Shown: positions 43,061 through 54,374 of the stretch, piece after piece | How positions within the stretch are numbered: the stretch's first letter is position 1 | How the letters are laid out: each line of letters begins with the position of its first letter | NCBI GenBank assembly: GCA_003427395.1 | Contig: BFEA01000121.1 | Location: 1,191,834 to 1,255,833, forward strand | Reading direction: 5' to 3' | Origin: Chara braunii | Lineage: Eukaryota > Streptophyta > Charophyceae > Charales > Characeae | DNA: 64,000 bases | Made by a program: the position numbers and the translations under genes | The notes under the pieces: generated by a model | What the model was told of the DNA's origin: nothing | Database searches by the model: none | Seen by the model: only the letters and a program-made list of their open reading frames with translations

Positions 43061-43788
43061 CACGAGCCGCTGCAGCAGCAACTCCGCATCATCGGCAACA
43101 AAATGCATGCATGTTTTGCTCACTGTTCCCTTACTTATGCTTGATATTGACTAGGTTCGCCGGTATCAGGCTCAAGCCTGAACGTACATTGATACAATTG
43201 GCATTGCTGACAAGACTAAGTAGACCATCAGACTGGGGACATATGACTAAGTTAGGATCTCCCTTGGACGTACCTATGACAACTTAGATAAGGGGCCCTT
43301 CGAACACTGTAGCAGCTACAACCTTGACCTTTTCAGGACTGTAGCAGCTACGACCTTGACCTTTCCGGACCGTAGCAGCAGCGGCCTGCTGACCCTAAGA
43401 TAGTCTACCTACCGTTACAAATACACAGATCAACAGGCAGGCATACCCAGACCAACAGACAGACATATAGAGAGGAGTGAACGGACAGTCCAGACTGACA
43501 AAAACAACCTAACAAACAGCAGGCGTGCACCCTCAGGGGCTTAATCACACACACGTGGCCCTTGAGACGCGCATATGGGACAACGAGCAGTTGCTAAGAC
43601 CAGGGCTGTGTGGCTAGAGAAAAAGGATGCATGAGGACTAAAACGAAGGGGAATGCCAGGGAAGAAAGGGGTAAGAAAGGTGAAAGGAGGAAGGTCCTGT
43701 CAAGCGGTACATCGATAAGAATATATTTTCCCCTATTTGATCACTTGCTCTTTGACAGGTGGATTGGCAGAATATTGCCAATATGTTT
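43061..43788. other. Spacer, no gene
   Basis: A small tandem repeat of about 34 bp (ACTGTAGCAGCTAC..CCTTGACCTTT) lies at 43290-43385. Nothing else recognised. Confidence 0.4.
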
Positions 43789-43789
43789 C

Positions 43790-43847
<58 letters not shown>

Positions 43848-43850
43848 CAG
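43789..43850. repeat. (ATT)n microsatellite
   Basis: About 20 uninterrupted ATT units, continued by interrupted ATT-rich sequence to about 43975. Confidence 0.9.
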
Positions 43851-43999
43851 CATCATTATCCCTATTATTATTACTACCACTATTATTATTATTGTTTTTA
43901 TTACTCATCATATTTGTCACTGTTTCATTTATTATTTTGGAAGTTATTTGTCGAATTGTTGTTTTCCGATTATTATTTGGAAATCATCAATTGTCTAAG

Positions 44000-44340
44000 C
44001 AGGGGTCGGAGATGAGGAAAGTAGGAGACATAGGGGGGAAGACGTCGCCACCGTGTGGTGATGCCTATCTCCTCCATCCTTCTCCACTGTCCTTTGACCT
44101 GAGCCTCTCACATCCTTTTTTTTCTTCTTCTGTATCTACCCTAGATTATGACCATTGCTATGCATCGTCTTAAGTGATGTTTGACTTGATTGATATCAAG
44201 AGCAGTGGGGAAGGTCAGATTTAAGGAGAAATGGTACACTGGAGAGGAGAGAGGCATCGTCACCGTGTGGCGACACCTACCTCCTTCATCCTTCTCCGTT
44301 TCTCCCTTAATCTAACCACCTCACCTCTTTGGTTTTCACG
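44000..44340. repeat. Two related long foldbacks
   Basis: Two copies of a sequence of about 100-130 bp, each an imperfect inverted repeat around CACCGTGTGG. In the second copy the arm GGTCAGATTTAAGGAGAAA (from 44214) pairs with TTTCTCCCTTAATCTAACC (ending about 44328), and inner arms also pair. The first copy lies at about 44009-44100. Confidence 0.6.
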
Positions 44341-44887
44341 ACTTTTTGGATCGGTAAGACTTCACTGAAGTAAGAGTCTACTTTGTGAAAAAAAGATGAT
44401 CAAACGGTCAGGCAAAACAGGGTGATTGCGGGAGCTCTGCCGGAGTTCAGGAGGAACTCTGGAGGCAGGGAACCATAAAGTACGCATCATCTATTCCTTT
44501 CCCATATGCCCTTAAAGGCTACACCCCTCTATTGTCTGCTTGTATGATTATACGATTATACTGTTTTTAGGTTTTCTTCAGGACTAAAAGCACCAAAAGC
44601 AAAAGGGCTATATGATTGAAATCATAACGTGTCTGATGAGAAAAAGGAACCTAGGAAAGAACCAAGAAGGAACTTAGTCTGCTTGGTCTTGAAAAAACTA
44701 AGGCAGTATGATGGAGGCCTCCATTGGGGTCGTCACGCTGCCTACATTGAATGACTAAATGGGTACTCGCCGTGCGAACTACCCAGCCATCCACCTAACT
44801 AGTTGTCTTTTACATGCATACATCAATCACAAGAAAATGTTGTGCGTCTTCTCTCTTAACTTACGTGCTAAATCCAAGACTGATCCG
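44341..44887. other. Spacer with scattered short palindromes
   Basis: No gene. Short perfect stems include ACTTCA-C-TGAAGT (about 44357), GAGTTC...GAACTC (about 44442), CTTAGT...ACTAAG (about 44672-44701) and the palindrome ATGGAGGCCTCCAT (about 44709). Confidence 0.5.
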
Positions 44888-46660
44888 GTACTCTCGTGGA
44901 GTACATGTCTTCAAGTGATTAATCAAAGCATGACTAATCCGGTACTCCCGTGGGGTACACGTCTTCGAAACAACTAACAAGAGCAGAGGTAATAGGAGGC
45001 TCCCGTGGGGTTCTCCTATCACTAATCTGACTAGACTTAGGAGAGGAAATAAGTACTCTCGGGTGAGTACACGAACTCCTAAGTCTAGATCGATCCGTGC
45101 GACTTCCGTGTAAGTCAACAATACCTCTTGCTTAATTAATATGAACGATCAGGACAAACTAACCTAAAAATGATCTTCATCTCCTACGCAGCGAGCTGGT
45201 ATTAGGGTGACCCCCGGGTGGATTATCCTAATACTTTGTTTGATCTGAGGATCGACTAACAAGGAAAGAATGAGTTGTTTATGTTTGGGCAAGTAAAAGG
45301 GATATTCCCGGGTGAGTAACCCTGCTACTTGTTTTGGTATGACTTACAAGTTGACTTGTTTAACTTACTAATGATTTATCTAAGTAACATTGAATCAGGT
45401 TATGGGAGGCTCCCGTGGGGTTCTCCTATCACTTGATCTGACTAGACTTAGGAAGGGAATTAAGTACTCCCGGGTGAGTATAGAACTCCTAAGTCTATGT
45501 CAGTGTGGTCATCTTCCGTGAAAGTTGACTGGTCCCCTACACATCGAACTAGTATTAGGTGGCTCCCGGAAGGGTTATCCTAATACTTTGTTTGATTTGG
45601 GGATCAACTAACAAGGAAAGAATGAGTTGATTGTACTTGGACAGGTAAAAGGGATACTCCCGGGTGAGAAGCCCTGCTGCTTGTTCTGGTATGGCTAATG
45701 GATTGGCATTGTCTGAATACTAATGGCCTAACTATTTAAATCAGGTTATGGGAGGCTCCCATGGAGTTCTCCTATTACTTGATCTGACTAGACAAAGGAA
45801 GGGAATTAATTACTCCAGGGTGAGTACACGAACTCCTAAGTCCAAAGTCAATTTGGTCGACTTCCGTGAAAGTCGACATACCTCTGGCTCATTCACGATG
45901 AGTGAGAAAAGTAAGGGAATGGTCAAGGCAACTTAACTTAGAGTTATTTTGACTAATCTCCTACTCATCAAACTAGTAGTAGGGTAGCTCCCGGGAGGGT
46001 TATCATAATATTTGTTTGATTCATAGGTCTACTAATGAGGAAATGGTGATTGTGTTTAGGCAGTAGAGGGATGCTACCGGGTGAGTAATCCTACTACTTG
46101 TCGAGGTATGACTGACAGACGGCATAAATGAGTACTAACGTTCGATCTGGTAACTTTCAAACCGGATATAGGAGGTTCCCGTAGAGTCATCCTATAGCCT
46201 GCTTGGCTACATCCTAACGTACCAAGTAAGGCACTTCGGCATATCTAAGTCCACTGACTTAATCCTGGTTCGTCTGACTCTAAGTAAGTAGTAGGGTGAC
46301 TCCCGTAGAGTCATCCTATTACACTTGTGATGATAGACTGAGCTTTGATCAAGGAGTAATAGGAGGCTTCCGGGAAGGCCGCCTATGACTAGCTTGAGCT
46401 TTGAATTGACATCTGGATCTAGAATGTTCTCTGAATACTGGGCCAAACGTTGAGACGACTCAACATAGACCTCCTAACTACCTGCTTAACTAATATAAGG
46501 ATACTCCCGGGTGAGTTGTCATGTCGCTTGTAATAGATTGCTTGAACTACTTGGTTGCGTATTCCTGCCAAACTACTCGACCACTCCGCAGACTAACAGA
46601 TTGCTTTGAATTGATCAAATAGTTGAAGATTCCCGGGCGAGTCAGCTCACTACTTGCGTA
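44888..46660. repeat. Hairpin array 1: tandem 350-420-bp units, five hairpins each
   Basis: More than 20 short inverted repeats whose loops keep a core like CTCCCGGGTGAG or TCCCGTGGGG, while stems differ and stay complementary. Checked stems: GTACTC/GAGTAC (44888, 45053), ATAGGAG/CTCCTAT (44992), GTATTAGG/CCTAATAC (45199), AGTATTAGG/CCTAATACT (45551), GTCGACTT/AAGTCGAC (45856), TATAGGA/TCCTATA (46167), TGACTC/GAGTCA (46297). Units start at about 44992, 45402, 45748 and 46167; in the first three the hairpin order is the same. No ORF. Function unknown. Confidence 0.85.
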
Positions 46661-46816
46661 TGCCAGGACAAGAAGAAGAGAAAATGAAAAAAGGGAGTGC
46701 TCCATCGGGAGCGACTCCAAAGGTTCCTTAAAAAAAAAAAAATTCAAGAAAAGGCGTACATCGCGGAGAAAAGAATTAGAAAAGAAGAAGATCCGCATAG
46801 CCTCAATCATTTGATA

Positions 46817-46886
46817 GACTCCTAAGGGAGAAAACCGCCAGCTGGCATGATCGACTCCTAAGGGAGAAAACCGCCAGCTGGCATGA
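46817..46886. repeat. 36-bp tandem pair
   Basis: Two near-identical copies of GACTCCTAAGGGAGAAAACC followed by GCCAGCTGGC, a perfect 10-bp palindrome. Confidence 0.9.
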
Positions 46887-47844
46887 GTTGATCTCAGTCA
46901 GACTACCACATGAGCACCAAAAGGGTGTGCTTATCCGCTAGAGAGAAAAGGCAAGGACTGAAGGAAGGGGAAATGTTAATTTCCCTAAGGCAACTTAGGA
47001 CATAGGCAAAGAGACTCCTTGAAACGAAAGGAGAAGGGGGTGGCAGGCGACTCAGGGTAGGTAGAAGCTAAGGGTTAGACTTTGGGGTGTTGATCCCAAA
47101 GCTCTCAAACCAAGGGTTTGACCCTTATCAATATGTGGGAAGTCAAGTGCGGGTGTTGAATCTTTGTTGACCTGTTTGTGTGCAGGTCTTTTGCTTGGTC
47201 TACTGCAATTGAAGGAGAAGTCCTACATAAAGGACTCAACTTTCTGTTATCACTCGATAACAGGTCGGTTGTTGTCGATTCAACTTTCCCCTTTGGCTTG
47301 ATACCCACCTCTAAAGTCAAACCCTGTAGTTAGTAAAACTGTCACCTGTGGTCATTGCCTAAATGGTCCTGGTCACTCTCAAGGGTCCTTTATAGAAATG
47401 TGAGGGGGTAGGGCTTACGTCTCAGGAAACACAAGGCTGTCATACATGGTTTGGGAAGTGAGGGACAAGGTCAATGGTTGATGGTTGACGTCGTTAGTGC
47501 ATGGCATGTGAACTGTCTTTGCATTATTCTGTGCAGGTCTGATTTGTGCGTGATTTTTGGAATTGAACTGGACCTGGTCTGTTGAAGAGTCTCGGACACA
47601 CGGCACTTGTGAAAGCGGGAAGGGTTCTCGGCGGTAATACTTCTATATTCATTATATGTCCAGTTTAACTTTCATATTATCCTGATGTTCAGTTACGTCA
47701 TAACCTGTTAAGAAAGATAGGATGCTCCTTGGTAGAAAGACAGGTTGATTGATATTTGTCGAGAAGAAGAATACATTACGCAGTAGCGAAAATAGACGAC
47801 CATCTCAAAGTTCGACCTAACTATCTAACGGGTCAGTCCTAGGC
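46887..47844. other. Spacer, no gene
   Basis: No ORF above about 70 codons and no repeat recognised. Ordinary base composition. Confidence 0.4.
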
Positions 47845-48080
47845 GTCTTACCGCGCGTGCCCCATTTCATGCTACAGTGATCGAGCAAACGCCCTCAGCC
47901 GACCTACCTCTACTTAGGCATGTAAAAGCCTTCGCACGTGGGCCGGTAGCTCAGCAGGGATACGCCTACCTGAGGGTGGTGACAACCCCTCGGCTAGAGG
48001 TAAGTTGTACCTCGTGACGTAACGACCTGTCGCAGGGCGTCGTGAGAGGTATAGCACGCACGCATGGTTGGAGTGGTGAC
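47845..48080 (+). repeat. Dispersed repeat with tRNA A-box-like motif, copy 1
   Basis: Aligns with the reverse complement of 54375-54610: GAGCAAACG, GACCTACCTCTAC, GCATGTAAAAG, then TAGCTCAGCAGGGATA and AGGGTGGTGACAACCCC. The TAGCTCAGCAGG part fits a pol III A box. I found no B box at normal spacing and no cloverleaf, so this may be a degraded SINE or part of another repeat. Confidence 0.5.
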
Positions 48081-49598
48081 AAGTTGATTCTTCAAAAATA
48101 AATCCTACGTGACACGACCGTGAGGTTCAGCGCTCCCAGACGGGTGCATGACCGCCGCGCGTGACAGCGTGCAGGATTCAGTTACCCGCGAATGAGTTTT
48201 GTCTATTGGGTCAACATTGTGACGTGATACATTCTTAGTTGTTACTACTAGTAATGATCGTGAGGGATATGCAAATGACCTGGTGACAATTGTGTATGAT
48301 CCGTGCTACACTCCACCTCGTAGTCGCCGAGTTGTAAGTGAGTTTGACAAGTACGTCATTAAGAAAAGGGCTACGGTCGTGTCGGGTACAAACTGTACGC
48401 GCACGAGCGTGTGGTTGGAATCTCGCAGGTCACTCGACTAGCAACGGAAGGACTCGGAGTGGGATCAGAGATTAGGGGAAAGAACGGAGGTAACTCGTTT
48501 GGTCATGGTTCATGATTTCAAATCTTACGAAGTAACTGCGGGAAAAGAAAGCAATAGTAAACAAAAAAAAACGTCTCCTACTACGTTGTTAAGTTTTTAC
48601 TTGACGAGGAATGATGGTTTGTCTGTTTGGGTAGTCTGAGTCTGAACTGGAGCAGTGTGAGGTGAACGTTAATCGAATATCTAGCTGCTCCTGATGAAGT
48701 CTCCATTATGTTAAACCTTGACTTAATTGAAGTCAGAGTCTTAGCATGAATCGAGACTAAGGGACCTAGTGGTTACCAGATGAGACTCAGTCTTCTCCCT
48801 TCTCCTTTCTTCTACATCGGTTCTTATTGCATGTCTACATGTTGTATGCTTGTGTGTCGTGCTGAATCGATCCCTCAAGCAAGTTCTTGCTTGCGAGATC
48901 TGTTTTTAACATTAAGAGGTTGAAAGTGCCCTAGAAAAATTGCACCACGCGCGATGTCATGATTGATGCCTGAGTCAGGAGCCCTATGAGCTCTCTGCTT
49001 GATAAGGAAGGAGGGGGAGGTATGAGCTATGCATGGAACGGATGCTGCTCTCAGCAGGACTCACCTTGTGGTCGCCTTCAGCCTGAGAAAGATTTTACTT
49101 AAGAACTTTCCATGATTAGCATTTCTTGGTTTTCTAGACAACTTGGTGAATGATGAGTTGCTGTCAACATTTGATCGTTATCGTCGCTGATTATGTTCTT
49201 CTGCTACTCAGAAAGGGTCGTTTGGTTAGGCGAATGATAATCACTGAGCCAGAAAACTAAACAACACGAAATTAAGAAGCAAGTCAGACTGACTGCAGAG
49301 TTACGTGATCCTCCCAGACCTGCCTTTGGGGGTTCAAGTAACGACCCTCTACCTCGAAACGCATATCCGAGTTCCGTTTGAAAGAGGACAAGAGTCATAA
49401 ACGTAGTCTGAAAGTTTAACTAATCGTCTGAAAAGGTTTTGTAATACTGATGACGGAAAGGCTTATAATTATACGGATTTAAGGCCACACGAACACCCAA
49501 GGTACTCATACAGTCCCACGTGTGCGCGATCAAACGGGCTTATAGGCTTTCTCGTGTTCGCACATGCATGGGGTTATACGAGCCCCTGAGTAAAGTAA

Positions 49599-49793
49599 TT
49601 GTATGAACTTGAACACTTGTGCTGGTTCGTAAGTTTGCGGAACTACCTGGACAAATGTGCACTGACTTGGTTATGTGAATCCTCAAATGCTCGTGTAAAC
49701 CAATGGATACCGCGGTCGGTAAAGGATGCCATCGACCAAGCCCTCCGCTCCCATCGATCGGAATGCCTTCCCTTGAGAGCCAGGGGTGCGTGA
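49599..49793 (+). CDS. Small LTR ORF, copy of 24604-24795
   Basis: 64 codons, YELEHLCWFVSLRNYLDK... identical in most positions to the 5' LTR copy, with a different C-terminus after an indel. Unknown function. Confidence 0.3.
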   Translation: MYELEHLCWFVSLRNYLDKCALTWLCESSNARVNQWIPRSVKDAIDQALRSHRSECLPLRARGA

Positions 49794-50438
49794 TGAACCG
49801 ACGGGGTGGAAAGCGACAGTTGAGAAAAGTAATTTATTTAATTATTAAGCTATTACTTGACGGGGACTGACTCCGGTAGTGACTAGTGCTTGAGTGAAGG
49901 TTGGAAATTGATTGACTTGACCGAGACAATGATGAAGTATTTACCTATCACGTGACTCTGAGAACGAAGACCAAGGTCAGGACGTGACTTATGTCATACT
50001 TCGGTTTTCCCTTCAGATGCTGGTGAAACTTCATAGTGGAGGACATATCGAGACATAAGTCATGAACCCGCTTGCGCGGTCGGAAGTAGACTGTGGACGC
50101 GCGTTCTTGACCCAACAAAACCTCATGATTTCCGCCTGGCGTTAAGTAGTTGCAGAAAGTGTCTTGCAGTCCAGAGAAAACACAGGGTAGGTGCTGAGAT
50201 CCGGATCCTTACTAACGAGTGGAAATTATATTAACTCAATGAACAAAAGAACTCCTAAGACGGTCTTTCACGACCTTCTGAGCCAGGTAACAAGAACAGG
50301 CCTAGGACATTTGGACAGGTTACTCATTTATAGGAAAAACTCATTACTAATTCAACTGTCGTCGAGATAATTTGAACTTGTACCCCTTTTCCTTATCTTA
50401 TCATTCAGGAGTCTATCTTGAATGAGGGATAAGAAAGC

Positions 50439-50690
50439 ATGGGGGATGGAAATGTCTTATCGGTGTCCTACGCACTCTGCAAGGATAAAATGAAAGTTTG
50501 GGGAGAGGAAGCACTCGGAGGTTTCCAGTGCCACGTAAGGTTAATGAGGGAACATGCACTGACAGTGACGAAAACTCAAAAGAACGTTGAATACATCATA
50601 TACTCCTATGGGCCTAACGGAAAGCTGAACAGTATCTACTCGTCCCTAGAAACGATCGAACGGGTCAGGACGGAGACTAGAAAAGCGTAA
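50439..50690 (+). CDS. Small LTR ORF, unknown
   Basis: 83 open codons: GEEALGGFQCHVRLMREHAL, VEYIIYSYGPNGKLNSIYSS, LETIERVRTETRKA. The 5' LTR copy has a single TAA. The reading looks protein-like (strand, YSYGPNGK turn, helix), but I do not recognise a family. With 24604-24795 and the module ORF it suggests that the distal half of this LTR was once a coding region. Confidence 0.4.
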   Translation: MGDGNVLSVSYALCKDKMKVWGEEALGGFQCHVRLMREHALTVTKTQKNVEYIIYSYGPNGKLNSIYSSLETIERVRTETRKA

Positions 50691-51113
50691 GACTGCTCAG
50701 ACCTCTTTTCCCAAAGACTTCTTTGGCATACCTGATCAGTAAGCAACGTTCAGTCCTTCGCTTCATAGTACTCAGTACTGAGTTGCCAAGTGATCGGCAC
50801 TCAGTATCGCGTTGTCAAGTAAACAGTACCGTGTTGTCCTATCAAGTAAACAAGTGTTTAGTACACTGTTGGGTAATCAATGTTCAGTGATTCTGCCAAC
50901 ACAACAACATCACATCAGCTAAGATCAATCATTTTTCTCGGTTTTCCTTGGTATCGGAGTTCAGTGCAAATCAGACAGTACCTCACTAGAGGACATCGAA
51001 ATTGGTTTCGACATTTACGCTTGCACATGAGTACGGATCAACTGTTCGAATCGTAAGGTAGTTTCAGCTAGGATCAATCAACGTCTAATCAGCACTCAGT
51101 CAGGGTTTATTCA

Positions 51114-51840
51114 ATGTACAGTCATTCGAGTTACTAGAAAGTTTCAGTTAGGGCCAAACAACTCTCCGACACCTTTTATTTGCATCATATCAGCTTCAAT
51201 CAGCAATCAGTCATTACAAAGAAAAAAATAGAGATTGGTTTTCAGTGCTCGACTCCACTCATGAGTGCAGTTCAGTCGTCTTCAATCAGTAAATCAATCT
51301 TGGCCAGTCTTAACATAATTGCTTCAAGAGATACCTTTTAGTATCGGTATGCCAGTGCAACTGGTTTCAAGCGAGATGAACTATTCGTCTTTGTGGTTCA
51401 CACTGAGTTCGCTGAGGGAACCATTCATGACATGAGACCCTATGTAACGAAGGGGAAAGAGAGCCACGTGCACTTTGATTCAATCTGGATTGCAACAGCC
51501 AGGTATCTCGAGGAGAGAGAAAGATAGCTTGTTGAGGGTGGCACAAAGCTGATCCATAGCTTCGGACCCAAGCTCTATTCTGACTATCCCAGACCTCGAG
51601 TTCCTTTCCTTCTCACAGACGGTTCTTGTTGGGGCGACCTGGTAGATCAGGCAAAGAGGTACATTTCCCCTGCAGAGATCGACTATGATGCAGTGACAGA
51701 GCCCTCAGAGTGTCGGCATCTCAGATGAGGGATTTTTTTTCGGTCGTACCTAACTACTATGTGGGAGGAATTTTGTATTATGGTCGACTTTCGGATGGAA
51801 GTGTTCAGAGCTGGCAAGCTTCAGGTGGCTCTATATACAG
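51114..51840 (+). pseudogene. 3' LTR copy of the LTR-embedded module ORF
   Basis: The same reading as 26108-26836 (RDELFVFVVHTEFAEGTIHD, MRPYVTKGKES), but broken by TAG near 51526 and TGA near 51725 and by small indels. Decay after insertion. Confidence 0.6.
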
Positions 51841-52401
51841 AGACCACAACCTCAGAGAGTGTGGAGACATGGCATGAAGCAGAAGAGACATACAGCAAAA
51901 TGAGAGATTGAGAGTGTGACCTAGAGGGATGAGTGAAAACTCGAGATTAGTGCTGGCCACGTTCTCCTCCATGTGTACTCTCTGAGACTATTATGAGTTC
52001 CCACTTTTCCCTCATCTAACTTTGTCTTTGCTCGAGTCTGTCAGTCTTGTTTCCTGCATTGTCATTGCCAATGATTGAGTTTCTTGATGATTCTGTCACA
52101 GTTCTCAAAATCAGAAAAAATCGCAGAATTGATACATGCATGACATTTCAAAACCCCATGATTATTATTGGCATTATTCTTTGCTGTTCTGAATCAAAAT
52201 AAAAGATTCCCAAGACCGGGACCGGCGAAGACCGCAATTGAAGGATCTCGCTCGAAGCCGGACGCACACAACAGGAAGGGATTTCCTTTAAATTAATTTA
52301 TTTGATTTATTTTATTTATTGCAAACATCATCCAAAACCCTGCGTGACAGCCTGTTGGCTTTCTAGTCGCCTGATGAGGCCCGACTAGAAAAAGTGCAAC
52401 A

Positions 52402-53819
52402 CTGTCGGTCCACGTTGCTCTTCTCCTATCCCAATCTCCAGTGCGCAGGTGCGCGCTGATCCCCGCGGCTCCGATCCCGACCGTGTGTCTGTCCGCGATG
52501 ATGCACGTGTGCGCACAACTGCGCGGATCCCAATCCCGATGCGCACTTCCGTGCGCATGTGCACGCAGTCATACGGGTATCCCGATCGCTCGGTGCTTTT
52601 CCTGACCGTGCGGGTCCCTGTCCCGATTGAGCGCGCCCGTGCGTAAGCGCTCGCACTAGCACGCGCGGCTGTTCCGCTTGTGCGCCCCTGCGAGTGTGTC
52701 TGTACTAGCGCACGCGGTTGTTCTGCTTGTGCTTGAGAGCGAGAGTGAGCACCTACCTACCCTTCGTCGTCTCGCACACGTCTGTCCCTCTCCCCCTGGG
52801 AGCTTCCCTGTGCATTCGCCTCTTGTGCGTCCCGTGAACTCCCGTAGTGTCCCGCAAGTCCGTCTGTGCGAAGTCATGAGTTCTTCTCGTGCGCCTGTAG
52901 GTGCGCATCCCGAAAGTGTCAACTCTTCCCGTGCGCCTGTAAGTGCAGATCTGCCAAAAAGCCCCGACCTTGAGCCCGGTTGGGCTTTTACGCTTTGCCG
53001 GGTTCCTCCCTCGGTGTGTCCCAGCGCCCTCGTGTGCTCCGAGGCTGCCGACAAGTTGCAACGCCCCGGTACCGTGGCTCTTCCGGGCCTGTTTGGGCCC
53101 CCGAAGGGTTTCTGGCGAAGGAGGCCTTTTTGTTGGCTACCGGGTCTTTTGCAGCGCCTTGGTACCGGGCCTCCTCCCGAACCTAGGCCCGGGCCTGTAT
53201 TCGCGTGGTCCCCACGCGAAAGGTACGGCCTTATAAAACTCCGTAGGGCCCGAACTCCGCTTTTTGTAATTCCATGGCCCGCGGGCCTCTTTTCTCCAGC
53301 CTCAGGCCCGCAACCCCTTGTTTTTTAAGGCTTTAGTCAGGGCTTGAGTGTCAAAGTCCCAATGACGCCTACGCGGCGATATCTCCCCTAGCGACAATAT
53401 CCTTTTGTGTTGAGCCTCGGATGCACTAGCGGCGCTGACTGTCGCCGAGTTCACCTGAAGGCTCGCCTTACGAACCAAGCGTCCTCTTCGTTTGGGCCAT
53501 TGTCCAGCACTTAGTTGCTTAGCTCGGCCCCTTGTTCCCGTCTGATATCCGTAGCCCCCAGCTCTCCTTCGTTGTTGACATACTCCACGTATCTTGTCTG
53601 CGACAGGTCCCCCTAGCGTTCATGCGAAGAATGTTCATCCTTGAGCTCATGGCTCGTTGTTTCCCGACGTCCTAGCTCCGACGCCAGTGACGTGGTTTCT
53701 GGTACCTCAATCCCTCAATATTAGCCATGGTCTCTCCCGACAGAATAAGTAGATTCACCATCCGTCAAATGCAATTATCAAGAAAGTAAAGGGCAGCGTA
53801 AGGCTGGAGCCGCCCGACA
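52402..53819 (-). repeat. 5' LTR of element 1, outer part
   Basis: Resumes the alignment with the 3' LTR from about 4826 to 6565, with one copy of the 321-bp unit. It ends GCCCGACA at 53819. The first four bases are the right CTGT target duplication. Confidence 0.92.
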
Positions 53820-54374
53820 CCGGGCCGTGGCCGACGCAGTTGCTTCCTCTAGCAGAGCCCATAATAAGGCTCAGGTTGTACTTCAACCAATTGTCGTGCA
53901 GCATCTGGTTAAGACCCATATCGGTAAATGCTGAGAAAAGGGGCTCCTGTGAACTTGAATATCCCCTTAGGACATGGGGCCTGTTGGGGGCTGCACTTAG
54001 AACACATGCATGTTATCTAAGGGCCCCCTGAGGACAAAATCCTCACATTCTATCCCCCCTAGCTCCAAGAGTCCAATGAGATGCTTCTATGGAGATACTT
54101 TCCCCTTAAGTTTACGTTCGTACTCAGCCACGATCTGAGGAGTTGTCTTGACAAGCTTCTGCCTTATGAACCAACGATCTTCCTTACGATCCGTAAGATG
54201 CCTAAACCGAACACGGTGTCGAGTGCATCGCCCCCCCCCCCTTTTCTCGCAAAGGGGCGGGAACCCTCCCTGCCATGTCATGCAGAAGTTAAAGCAAAAC
54301 CTAAAATAGAGACAACTTGGAGACGACGCATAAATAACCTCCACGAACCGCCGAGAAGCTCGAGATCGCGTCGT
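53820..54374. other. Right flank, no gene
   Basis: No recognised feature. A 190-codon plus-strand frame starts at 54081, but its 3' half lies on the reverse complement of the dispersed repeat, and I reject it as a gene. Confidence 0.4.

Larger units (their letters stand above)
41386..48170. mobile_element. 6.8-kb foreign block inside the 3' LTR of element 2
   Basis: Not present in the 5' LTR, where about 650 bp of different sequence sit instead. It is a patchwork: CAGA-rich tract, degenerate tandem duplication, solo LTR, ATT arrays, foldbacks, hairpin array, and a dispersed repeat at its right end. I see no ORF with a recognised domain and no single pair of termini, so it probably reflects several insertions plus a deletion. 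Confidence 0.6.
20044..52401 (+). mobile_element. Element 2: plus-strand Ty3/gypsy LTR retrotransposon nested in the LTR of element 1
   Basis: The LTRs start TGT(C/T)GGAGGG and end GTGC(G/A)ACA. The 5' LTR is 20044-27399; the 3' LTR is 38901-41385 continued at 48171-52401 around a 6.8-kb insertion. PBS at 27404, polypurine tract before 38901. The internal region holds repeated pre-gag modules, gag, PR, RT, RNase H and IN in gypsy order, all interrupted by stops. Compared over about 250 bp near 23250/48240, the LTRs differ at roughly 7 percent by eye, mostly transitions, so this is not a recent insertion. Element 1 must be older because it is the target. Confidence 0.9.
48171..52401 (+). repeat. 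3' LTR of element 2, second part
   Basis: Aligns with 23173-27399. It ends AAAAAGTGCAACA, followed by CTGT and the continuation of the element 1 LTR. It carries degenerate copies of the LTR ORFs. Confidence 0.9.
3298..53819 (-). mobile_element. Element 1: minus-strand Ty3/gypsy LTR retrotransposon, split by element 2
   Basis: The element is bounded by LTRs with TGTCGA...CGACA-type ends. The 3' LTR is 3298-6565; the 5' LTR is 18500-20043 continued at 52402-53819. Removing the nested 20044-52401 insert leaves about 18.2 kb. A tRNA-Asp PBS sits next to the 5' LTR and a G-rich polypurine tract next to the 3' LTR, which fixes the orientation. On the minus strand, in order: pre-gag ORFs, gag with a zinc knuckle, aspartic protease, RT, RNase H, integrase. 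RT, RNase H, IN order is the Ty3/gypsy order. pol carries several single nonsense codons. The outermost flanks show no clear target duplication (only CGG is shared), so loss or boundary error is possible. Confidence 0.9.

Noticed and set aside
44888-46660. CRISPR array
   Set aside because: Repeats are not identical, spacers are not of equal length, stems vary between repeats and there are no cas genes. The context is eukaryotic.
47941-48010. Possible tRNA gene (TAGCTCAGCAGG A-box-like)
   Set aside because: No acceptor stem pairing, no anticodon arm and no B box at the correct spacing. Kept only as a dispersed repeat.
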